Positions 57,031 to 64,000 of a DNA stretch of 64,000 bases are shown here, in pieces (the stretch's first letter is position 1; each line of letters begins with the position of its first letter). A program made the position numbers and the translations under genes. The notes beneath the pieces are model-generated. The model saw only the letters and a list, made by a program, of their open reading frames with translations. It made no database searches and was not told the DNA's origin. The stretch comes from Martelella mediterranea (GTDB lineage: Bacteria > Pseudomonadota > Alphaproteobacteria > Rhizobiales > Rhizobiaceae). The DNA lies in NCBI RefSeq assembly GCF_021021415.1, contig NZ_JAINWJ010000010.1:159095-223094 (forward strand). The letters are read 5' to 3'.

Positions 57031-57414
57031 TTACTTCGACAGCAGCGCTTCCAACACTTCAATAACAAGCTGCTTATCTGAACGTGTTAGCGACCTGACG
57101 GATTGAGCAAACGTGAACATCTCATGGATGATATCATCCGGCATTTCACCAAGAACTTCCGCTTGAAACAATTCTAGTCTCTCAGTGTTGTATCGCGCGA
57201 CGCTGGTGAAGCTGATCGCTGTTTTCCCCGTTCTCGACGGAGGCAAAAATGGAATGCGGTTACAATCGACAGAGAGCGTATCGCGGTAGTCAGGATCGGA
57301 GTTGAGATAAAGAAATTTCCCCGCCGTCTCGCTTTCGGGAATGCAAACGCAAAAGTGGTATTTATTATACCCGGCGACAGGCGCGTAGATTTTCACTACA
57401 TCGCCCGCTTTCAT
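57031..57414 (-). CDS. unrecognised small protein, probable toxin partner of a Panacea antitoxin
   Basis: A 127-residue protein of no family I recognise. It opens MKAGDVVKIYAPVAGYNKYH, a beta-strand-rich start weakly like the SH3-type barrels of MazF/PemK, and ends in a helical segment (LTRSDKQLVIEVLEALLSK). The ATG at 57414 lies 3 bases after the stop of the upstream Panacea-domain gene (a TTG at 57417 is in frame). Base use is more AT-rich than the flanking sulP and ku genes, suggesting acquisition. Toxin role is inferred from position and size only. Confidence 0.6.
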   Translation of the reverse strand: MKAGDVVKIYAPVAGYNKYHFCVCIPESETAGKFLYLNSDPDYRDTLSVDCNRIPFLPPSRTGKTAISFTSVARYNTERLELFQAEVLGEMPDDIIHEMFTFAQSVRSLTRSDKQLVIEVLEALLSK

Positions 57415-57417
57415 CAA

Positions 57418-57981
57418 TTATGCGTTTTCCGCAATGAATTTCACTTCCATTGCCTTTTCGATATCCGGCACATCAAAGAGCATCATATAGCTCATATCGA
57501 ATGCCTTCTGGTTTCCATCATCCTCCCAGGCATCAATGTAAGCCGGGTCCTCGTGCGTGAGCTTTCTGATCTGACTGAATCCCAGAGACTTCACTGTGAT
57601 GAAAGCCTCCTCAAGCGCTTCAAAGTCGCTTTGTGACAGGATGTCCGGGTCTGCTTCGCGCTTGGCAGAGAAGTAATTCCACACCTTGGTCCCCACTTGC
57701 TCCCTTGACCAGGGAAGGTCCTCGGCGGCGGGATCCTTCTTCAGCAAATCGTAGACATGAGAGGGAACCGGGCCGTGCTCCATGGCCACATACTTGTCAA
57801 ACGTTATAGGCCGGCCGTACTCGTTGAGATGGCGCCTGTCCGCAAGGAACACAGATTTGACGATGTCATATTGGGAAGCGCTTTTCGACAGTCGGTCGGC
57901 TTCGCAGACGAGGTAGACAACGGACTCAAGGATTTTGGGTCGGTTGGCCTTAAGTTCAATGATGGGGGCTTTCGTGCGCAT
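57418..57981 (-). CDS. Panacea-domain (DUF4065/SocA-like) protein, probable antitoxin
   Basis: A 187-residue protein. ILESVVYLVCEADRLSKSAS near residue 15, VKSVFLADRRHLNEYGRPIT and EHGPVPSHVYDLLK are the conserved core of the Panacea/DUF4065 domain, found in the proteolytic adaptor SocA and in antitoxins that neutralise many unrelated toxins. The start at 57981 is preferred to 58077, which adds 32 residues of poor similarity. It directly precedes a small unrecognised gene, the standard two-gene toxin-antitoxin layout. Confidence 0.82.
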   Translation of the reverse strand: MRTKAPIIELKANRPKILESVVYLVCEADRLSKSASQYDIVKSVFLADRRHLNEYGRPITFDKYVAMEHGPVPSHVYDLLKKDPAAEDLPWSREQVGTKVWNYFSAKREADPDILSQSDFEALEEAFITVKSLGFSQIRKLTHEDPAYIDAWEDDGNQKAFDMSYMMLFDVPDIEKAMEVKFIAENA

Positions 57982-58155
57982 TATATCGCCTCTCAAGCAA
58001 TGATCGCGATCTTGCGCCAATCTCTTGGCACTAAAACCAATGCGCAATCTAGATAGCATAAGTCTCCGATTTTTCAATCAGCAGATCGCTGGAACCAAAG
58101 GCCCTGCCTCCCCGTTGCAATCGCGTAGAGAGTATTTGTATCCGGAGCGTGGAAC

Positions 58156-59049
58156 ATGGCCTCGAGAGCGATTTGGAAAGGGCAGATGCGGTTGTCGCTG
58201 GTGTCGATTGCCGTGGAACTTCATTCGGCCACCAGCCGGGCGTCCAATATATCCTTTCGCCAGATTCACCGGCCGACGGGCAAAAGGGTGCGCTATGAAA
58301 AGGTGGTCGAGGGGGTTGGTCCGGTCGATGCCGACGAGATCGTCAAGGGTTACGAGCAGAATGACGAGTATATCCTGATCGACCCGGAAGAGATCGACGC
58401 GATCAAGCTGGAGACCAAGAAGACCTTCGAGCTGGTGCAGTTTGTCGGCTCCTGCGAAATCCCGCCGATCTATTACGACAAACCCTATTATATCGTGCCC
58501 GCCGATGATCTGGCCGAGGATGCCTACCGGGTGATCCGCGATGCGCTGAGGCGCTCGGAGAAGACCGCGCTTGGCCAGCTCACCATGCGCGGCAAGGAAT
58601 ATCTCGCCGCCGTGCGCCCCTGCGGCGATGGCTTGCTGCTGGAGACGCTGCATTACGCCGACGAGATCCGCAATGCCGATCCGCTGTTCTCCTCGATCGA
58701 GGACGAGGCGAGCGACGACGAATTGCTTGATGTCGCCACCTCGCTGATCGAGCGCAAGAGCGCGCCGTTCAAGGCGGAGAACTATCACGACCACTATCGC
58801 GAGGCGCTGACGGAGCTGTTGAAGGCCAAGCAGAAGAACCGCAAGACCCCGCGCGCCAGCGCCGACGAGAAGGACCGCGCCTCCGGCACCAGCGACAATG
58901 TGGTGGACCTGATGAGCGCGCTGAAGAAGAGCCTGGACGGCGCAAAATCCGGCAAGCCGTCCTCGTCCGCCAAGCGCGGTACGGCGGCGAAGAAATCCTC
59001 CGGAACCAAAACCACGTCAAAATCCTCAGGCCGCAAGAAGGCATCGTGA
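58156..59049 (+). CDS. ku: DNA end-binding protein Ku
   Basis: A 297-residue homodimeric bacterial Ku. The start MASRAIWKGQMRLSLVSIAV and the IHRPTGKRVRYEKVVEGV segment are diagnostic, followed by the Ku bridge (LAEDAYRVIRDALRRSEKTA). The C-terminal 60 residues are Lys/Ser/Ala-rich and probably bind DNA or LigD. Ku holds broken ends and recruits LigD. ligD starts one base after its stop, making a complete two-protein non-homologous end-joining unit. Confidence 0.96.
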   Translation: MASRAIWKGQMRLSLVSIAVELHSATSRASNISFRQIHRPTGKRVRYEKVVEGVGPVDADEIVKGYEQNDEYILIDPEEIDAIKLETKKTFELVQFVGSCEIPPIYYDKPYYIVPADDLAEDAYRVIRDALRRSEKTALGQLTMRGKEYLAAVRPCGDGLLLETLHYADEIRNADPLFSSIEDEASDDELLDVATSLIERKSAPFKAENYHDHYREALTELLKAKQKNRKTPRASADEKDRASGTSDNVVDLMSALKKSLDGAKSGKPSSSAKRGTAAKKSSGTKTTSKSSGRKKAS

Positions 59050-59050
59050 T

Positions 59051-61540
59051 ATGGCCGCTCCCGACAAGCTTGCCGAATATGAAACCCGCCGCGACTTTGA
59101 AAAGACGAAGGAGCCCAAGCGCGGACGCGCCCGCAAGAGCCGCGCGGGCGCGCTCAAATTCGTGGTGCAGAAGCACGACGCCCGAAGGCTGCATTTCGAT
59201 TTCCGGCTGGAATGGGACGGCGTGTTATTAAGCTGGGCGGTCACCCGGGGCCCGAGCGATGACCCCGGCGAAAAGCGGCTGGCTGTGCGCACCGAGGACC
59301 ATCCGCTGGACTATGCCGATTTCGAGGGCACCATTCCCAAGGGGCAATATGGCGGCGGCACGGTGATGCTGTGGGACGCCGGAAGCTGGGAGCCGCTGCA
59401 CGACCCGGAGGAGGGGCTGAAAGAAGGCAAGTTGCATTTCCGCCTGAAGGGCGAGCGCATGCAGGGCGGCTGGGCGCTGGTGAGGATGCGCGGCCGGCGC
59501 GGCGAGAAGCGCGAGAACTGGCTCTTGATCAAGGAGCGCGACGACAAGGCCGGCGAGGACCCCGACCGGCTGACGAAAGACTTCGAGGACAGCGTCACCA
59601 CCGGCCGCTCCTTCAGCGAGATCGAAGCCGGGCACGATGTGTGGAAACGCCGCACCAAAAAGCCCACTGACAAGCAGCAGCCACAGAAGAAAAAGCCGCG
59701 CGCAAAGGCGAAGTTCCCCGCCTTCCGCAAGCCCCAGCTCGCCACGCTCTACGATGAAGCGCCCGAGGGAGAGGACTGGATCCACGAAACCAAGTTCGAC
59801 GGCTACCGCTGCATCGCCGCCATCAGCAATGGCAAGGTGCGGTTCTACACCCGCTCCGGCAAGGACTGGACGGAGAAATACGGCGATCTGGCCGACGCTT
59901 TCGCGCCGCTCGAGGGCGAGAGCCTGCTGATCGACGGCGAGATCATGGCGGCCTCCGTGCCGAAGGATGGCTCCGCCTTTTCCGCGCTGCAGGCCGCCCT
60001 TCAGGATGGCGCACCGCTGATCTTCTACGTCTTCGATATTCTGGAGCGTGACGGCAGATCGCTGACCGACCTGCCGCTGAGTGAGCGCAAACAGGCGCTG
60101 GAGGAGGCGCTGTCGCCGCTCGATACCGAAAAGGGCCCGATCCGCCTTTCCACCTGGGTCGCGGGCGATGGCGGCGATATCCTCGCAAAAATCTGCAAGG
60201 CCGGCGGCGAGGGGATCATGTCCAAGCGGGCGGATGCGCCCTATCGCCACACCCGCACCAGCGCTTGGCGCAAGGTAAAATGCTCGCGCCGGCAGGAATT
60301 CGTGATCGGCGGCTATTCGCCGTCCGACAAGAAGGGCCGATCCTTTGCCTCGCTCCTCATTGGCCAGTATGATGATGATGGTGTGTTCTGCTATCGCGGC
60401 CGCGTCGGCACCGGGTTTGACGAGAAGACGCTGGATGATCTCGGCGACCGGCTGAAGCGTCTTGCCCGCAAGACCGCGCCCTTTGCCGAGGTGCCGCGCG
60501 CGATTGCCCGCGATGCGCGCTGGGTGACGCCGAAGCTTGCGGCGGAGATCGATTTCGCCGAGTTCACCGCCGATGGCCATGTCCGCCACGGCGCGTTTCT
60601 GGGCTTGAGAGAGGACAAGGAGGCAGGCGCGGTGCAGGCAGAGAAAGCGAAGGGCGACAAAGTCGCCGGCATCGAAATCACCCATCCGGACCGGCAGCTT
60701 TTCGGCAAGGCCGGCGTCACCAAGGCCGATGTCGCGCGCCATTACGCGGCTGTCGGCAGCCGCATGCTGGAGATCGCCGGCCGCCGCCCGGTCTCGCTGT
60801 TCCGCTGCCCCTCGGGCATTGATGGCGAGAGCTTTTTTCAGAAACACGCCGGCAAGGGCTTTCCCGACGAACTCGCCCGCATCGATATCGAGGAAAAGGA
60901 CGGCGAGACCGGCGAATATCTCTATGCCAGGGATGTGGCGGGCTTCGTTGCCGCCGCGCAGATGGGCACGATCGAGTTTCACGGCTGGGGCGCGCGCGCC
61001 GACAGGATCGAGGCGCCCGATCGGCTGATCTTCGACCTCGACCCGGATGAGGGCCTCGGCTTTACTGAGACGAAGAAGGCCGCCTTCGAGATGCGCGAAG
61101 CGCTTTCCGACATCGGCCTCGAATCGACCGCCATGGTCACCGGCGGCAAGGGCATCCACGTCATCGTGCCGCTGAAACGGACGGTGCGCTGGGACACGGT
61201 CAAGGCCTTCGCCAAGACCTTCGCCCATATGATGGCCGAAAAAGACCCCGACCGCTACATCGCCACCATGTCGAAGGAAAAGCGCAAGAACCGCATCTTC
61301 ATCGACTGGCTCCGCAACGAACGCGGCGCCACCGCCATCTTCCCCTATTCACTCCGCGCCCGCCCAAACGCCCCCGTGGCAACCCCCGTGACCTGGGAGG
61401 AACTGGACGCCCTGAAAAGCGCCGCGACGTTCACGATCGGCGATATGGAAGGGCGGCTGAAGGGGGGGGAGCCGGCGCTTGCGGTGAAGCCGCAGACGCT
61501 GGGGAAGGCGGTGATTGGAAGGTTGGAGGAGCGGACTTGA
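59051..61540 (+). CDS. ligD: ATP-dependent DNA ligase D (end-joining, three domains)
   Basis: An 829-residue protein with the domain order phosphoesterase-ligase-polymerase. Residues about 10-180 form the 3'-phosphoesterase (KFVVQKHDARRLHFDFRLEW, then GTIPKGQYGGG). The ligase domain follows, with the AMP-binding lysine at about residue 248 (IHETKFDGYRCIAAI). The polymerase/primase domain starts near residue 535 (EITHPDRQLFGKAGVTKADV) and has the catalytic aspartates in LIFDLDPDEGL. It trims, fills and seals ends held by Ku. Confidence 0.96.
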   Translation: MAAPDKLAEYETRRDFEKTKEPKRGRARKSRAGALKFVVQKHDARRLHFDFRLEWDGVLLSWAVTRGPSDDPGEKRLAVRTEDHPLDYADFEGTIPKGQYGGGTVMLWDAGSWEPLHDPEEGLKEGKLHFRLKGERMQGGWALVRMRGRRGEKRENWLLIKERDDKAGEDPDRLTKDFEDSVTTGRSFSEIEAGHDVWKRRTKKPTDKQQPQKKKPRAKAKFPAFRKPQLATLYDEAPEGEDWIHETKFDGYRCIAAISNGKVRFYTRSGKDWTEKYGDLADAFAPLEGESLLIDGEIMAASVPKDGSAFSALQAALQDGAPLIFYVFDILERDGRSLTDLPLSERKQALEEALSPLDTEKGPIRLSTWVAGDGGDILAKICKAGGEGIMSKRADAPYRHTRTSAWRKVKCSRRQEFVIGGYSPSDKKGRSFASLLIGQYDDDGVFCYRGRVGTGFDEKTLDDLGDRLKRLARKTAPFAEVPRAIARDARWVTPKLAAEIDFAEFTADGHVRHGAFLGLREDKEAGAVQAEKAKGDKVAGIEITHPDRQLFGKAGVTKADVARHYAAVGSRMLEIAGRRPVSLFRCPSGIDGESFFQKHAGKGFPDELARIDIEEKDGETGEYLYARDVAGFVAAAQMGTIEFHGWGARADRIEAPDRLIFDLDPDEGLGFTETKKAAFEMREALSDIGLESTAMVTGGKGIHVIVPLKRTVRWDTVKAFAKTFAHMMAEKDPDRYIATMSKEKRKNRIFIDWLRNERGATAIFPYSLRARPNAPVATPVTWEELDALKSAATFTIGDMEGRLKGGEPALAVKPQTLGKAVIGRLEERT

Positions 61541-61613
61541 CCCGCAGCGGAACCGTCCGGCCTGCGAAGATTGTTTTCGGTTTGGGAAACGATCGACCTA
61601 TCGCGATGCCTAA

Positions 61614-61880
61614 TACCAAGAGTCAATGATTAGGACCCATATGACCGGAGCGATTTTGAAAGCCGGCTAGGCGAAAGCCGCAGTCATAGCCATAGCTACG
61701 GCGAGGATTTTCAACGACGCAGGCTTTCAAAAGCGCCCGGCCCCGAAGGGGTGCGGCTGGAATGGCCCCCGAGGGCGTCAAAATCCTCGCGCGATGCTAC
61801 GGCATCGCTCTGCGGTATTTTCCTACTCGGGTGGCCATTCCAGCGCGCATCATATGAGTTCTAATCATTGACTCTTGGCA
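61614..61880. mobile_element. MITE-like palindromic element
   Basis: A 267-bp element bounded by 31-bp inverted repeats, 61614-61644 and 61850-61880, matching at 28 of 31 positions (shared core CCAAGAGTCAATGATTAG). TAA flanks it on both sides (61611-61613 and 61881-61883), as a short target duplication would. Inside are more inverted pairs: 61650-61664 with 61722-61736, and 61756-61773 with 61826-61844, plus a stem GCGATGC-TACG-GCATCGC at 61791-61808. No protein is encoded. It lies just after ligD. Confidence 0.75.
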
Positions 61881-61883
61881 TAA

Positions 61884-62062
61884 AACTAATGCGTCGGCTA
61901 TCCTGTCGCTCTTGGCCAGATAGCCGACTGAAGTCGGGGGGCGTGATGGCTACTGACAGCAAAAGCCAGTGTCTCCGCGCATTATCTTTATCCACGCTCG
62001 GCAATCCACGAATTGCGTTATGTACTCGCAGAAGCGACAGTCTTTGCGACGTGGTCAGATTG
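61884..62062. other. AT-rich intergenic sequence
   Basis: No gene recognised. The base composition turns AT-richer here and stays so to the window end. A weak AT hairpin near 62055-62080 overlaps the stop of the minus-strand gene that follows. Confidence 0.4.
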
Positions 62063-63979
62063 TTATATTTTTATAATCTGAATGACATCCGCATAACCGC
62101 CCAGGTTTCCAGTGTTTACGGGTGACGCTGAGGGAACCAGGTAAATATAGTTCCAGTCATCGCCGTTCAGACAGTTCAAATCCCCCTGTCTATAGGTTGC
62201 GCTAAAGACGTTATCATACTGCTTGTCATTGATCTCCATCGACCCCACAGCCTCCATGCTGATGTTGGTGCCGGGGCAGAGCTTGCCTCCGGGGTTTACC
62301 ATTGCCTGCACGTATTTGTAATTGGCCGGAAGAGCTACGTAAATTGTGCGGTCAGAACTCGGGAACTGGCTTAGTTTGATCTCGGGCGTTGTTGTGGCGT
62401 CGTGAAGATCGGCACCTTTTGCATAGTATGTTTGACCCTGGTTGCTTACCTTCAGCGTGAAGGCAAGGAAGGGAGACGGGTTGATCATATAACGTTGAGT
62501 TTGCTGGGCCGAACTATATGGCATTCTCTGGCCGTTTTCGTAGGAAATCCGTCCCGCAGACGGCATAAGCGGCGAAAGGCCGGAAATCTGCGATATGTTG
62601 CCGGTGCTGAAGTGAAGATAGTCCTGCGATATGTCGATCCCTCCCAGAGCGCACAGCCAGCCTTTTGGGGGGAAGGGATAGCCCAAGTCAACGTTGGCCA
62701 GTGTCGGCTTGCGCCACGTGGAACTGTCGTCACCAATTACATGGTAAGATATGTTTGTAAACTTTGAATAGAGAGGTTGGTTGTCGAAGCAACTACTTCC
62801 GCTGGAGCCGTAGAATTGCTCGATGTTCATCGATTGCTGGTTGAACGGAATTATTATGGGCACGGCAACGAACAGGACATAGTCATCAATGTGAACATTG
62901 CTCCCGCCGTTGGGATCAATAACCGGTGCGTTGGTTTTGATATATATATAGGTGTAACCGACGCCGGATTCGTTTTTCGTGACGATTTTGATGTCATCTC
63001 TCTCGTCAGGGAAGCCCTTGGCAAGTGAAAAATCGAAGGAAACATGCGGTCCCATGTCATTGTCTGGAGAGTAGGACGCCTTTTCTTTCGTGTATGGTCC
63101 CGTTTTGACTAAATCCAATTGGTTTTCAGCCAACATGCTTTCGGGAAGCGAAAGGTAAATGCTGCTTGCCGATCTTGCGAACTCGAAATTGCTGAAAAGT
63201 ATGAAGTCATTGGAAATATTGAGTTGTTCGCTGCCTTCCGGATATAGCGTAACCTGATAGCCATCAATGTGCGGCTGGTCGGGCAGATAGAAGGAAACGA
63301 AGATGGGGGCTGTAGTCCAGGAGACGGGGGGCGGGGGACTGGAACTGAATGCGTGTAGCTGGGATGTTGCAAGCGTCGTCTGAGGATCGCTTTCCGATGT
63401 TACGCTGATCAAGGGATTCCCTTCACCGGGAATGATCCATGCGCTCGCCAAGCCTTGTGCGTCGACGTAACCGTCATTGATTGGATAGACGCCCGTGTAG
63501 GTCTCAGTGCCCGCTGGAGAATTGCCTGTCCAGCGAACTTTACAGCCGATCGCTGGTGTGCCATCTGGAAAAGTCACATTGAACGACATCGGAGTCGGGT
63601 TGTAGTTGTTTGCATTGCTCGTGTACTGGAAAAATCCTCCAGAATTGGCGATTTGACCCGGATAGCCATACAGCAGTGGTCCAGTCTGTGTCGCTTTCAA
63701 GTTAATACATTTTTGCATAAGTTCTACATTTCTGAGTTCATAATAATTAACAAAATAGTTTCTGAAATTTTGCCCTTCTGCGTTTGCGGGGTCCGTTATC
63801 CATAATTCAAAAATACTGTTATAAGAATCGTTTTCGCTTGTAGAAGATAGGGAGATGAGGTCGTTTACAGGATTTCCTGGGTTGTAATAATATCCATTTC
63901 CTTGTGAGCCCGAAAAAAAATAATTTCCATTTTTATTTACTTGATAATGTTGATTTTCATAAGAGCCGGATTCAAAAGT
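62063..63979 (-). CDS. large beta-rich protein of unknown family, 5' end incomplete or broken
   Basis: From the first ATG (63718) it has 551 residues and ends at 62063. The frame remains open a further 87 codons to 63979, where a TGA stands at 63980-63982, but those codons contain no ATG, GTG or TTG. The extension (for example SGSQGNGYYYNPGNPVNDLI) has the same Asn/Tyr/Gly-rich style as the rest, so it looks coding. The N-terminal part (FNVTFPDGTPAIGCKVRWTG) resembles an immunoglobulin-like surface-protein domain; I recognise no other domain and no signal peptide. Composition is foreign to the neighbours. Probably the 3' part of a disrupted or longer gene. Confidence 0.6.
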   Translation of the reverse strand, partial: TFESGSYENQHYQVNKNGNYFFSGSQGNGYYYNPGNPVNDLISLSSTSENDSYNSIFELWITDPANAEGQNFRNYFVNYYELRNVELMQKCINLKATQTGPLLYGYPGQIANSGGFFQYTSNANNYNPTPMSFNVTFPDGTPAIGCKVRWTGNSPAGTETYTGVYPINDGYVDAQGLASAWIIPGEGNPLISVTSESDPQTTLATSQLHAFSSSPPPPVSWTTAPIFVSFYLPDQPHIDGYQVTLYPEGSEQLNISNDFILFSNFEFARSASSIYLSLPESMLAENQLDLVKTGPYTKEKASYSPDNDMGPHVSFDFSLAKGFPDERDDIKIVTKNESGVGYTYIYIKTNAPVIDPNGGSNVHIDDYVLFVAVPIIIPFNQQSMNIEQFYGSSGSSCFDNQPLYSKFTNISYHVIGDDSSTWRKPTLANVDLGYPFPPKGWLCALGGIDISQDYLHFSTGNISQISGLSPLMPSAGRISYENGQRMPYSSAQQTQRYMINPSPFLAFTLKVSNQGQTYYAKGADLHDATTTPEIKLSQFPSSDRTIYVALPANYKYVQAMVNPGGKLCPGTNISMEAVGSMEINDKQYDNVFSATYRQGDLNCLNGDDWNYIYLVPSASPVNTGNLGGYADVIQIIKI

Positions 63980-64000
63980 TCATGACGGGAAACAATATCG

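Overview
The window is GC-rich chromosomal DNA from an alphaproteobacterium of the order Hyphomicrobiales (Rhizobiales), most likely Rhizobiaceae-like. The evidence is the block lysC-ptsP-prfA-prmC-DUF4167, a GcrA cell-cycle regulator, a nitrogen-type enzyme I (PtsP), a SitABCD importer with a Fur/Mur-type palindrome, and many short palindromic intergenic repeats. The genus cannot be fixed from sequence reading alone. Most of the window is ordinary core genome; the accessory parts are near 52.5-53.0 kb, 57.0-58.0 kb and 61.6-64.0 kb. No rRNA, tRNA, CRISPR array or prophage was seen.

Layout. 0-3.5 kb: end of a hydroxyacid dehydrogenase, two small single-span membrane proteins, pncB, a GNAT acetyltransferase and a DUF421 membrane protein. 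3.6-8.5 kb: a cobalamin riboswitch followed by a complete B12 uptake unit, btuB-btuF-btuC-btuD. 8.7-18.3 kb: lysC, ptsP, prfA, prmC, a DUF4167 protein, cmk and rpsA. 18.4-22 kb: small conserved proteins, purE-purK, rpmJ (ribosomal protein L36) and a TPR lipoprotein-like secreted protein. 22-24 kb: a TPP-riboswitch-controlled thiamine-precursor transporter pair with no ATPase beside it. 24.3-29.7 kb: a sugar-porter-type MFS protein, an EpmB/KamA-type radical SAM enzyme, and a tightly packed MocR regulator-fdhD-nucleotidyltransferase unit. 29.8-33.9 kb: gcrA, then argD-argF-hslO.

34-38.7 kb: a TetR regulator beside an EmrAB-type drug efflux pair, then a TerC protein. 38.8-41.8 kb: gltX-lysS, two aminoacyl-tRNA synthetases in one unit. 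42-48.8 kb: an MFS protein, pxpA, pyrC and sitABCD (Mn/Fe import) with a Fur/Mur-like palindrome in front. 49.2-52.5 kb: the Leloir operon galK-galT-galE. Next comes a 394-bp internally deleted IS481-family element with intact ends, then a secreted Ntn-hydrolase of the penicillin V acylase/bile salt hydrolase family, and a universal stress protein paired with a SulP anion transporter.

The right end is the most variable. A less GC-rich two-gene cassette (57.0-58.0 kb) has a Panacea-domain (SocA-like) protein directly followed by a 127-residue protein of unrecognised family, arranged like a toxin-antitoxin module. Ku and LigD (bacterial non-homologous end joining) follow. After ligD there is a 267-bp highly palindromic MITE-like element, and beyond it the DNA becomes clearly AT-richer and carries a large unrecognised beta-rich protein on the minus strand. 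The reading frame of that protein stays open far upstream of its first ATG, suggesting a broken or truncated gene.
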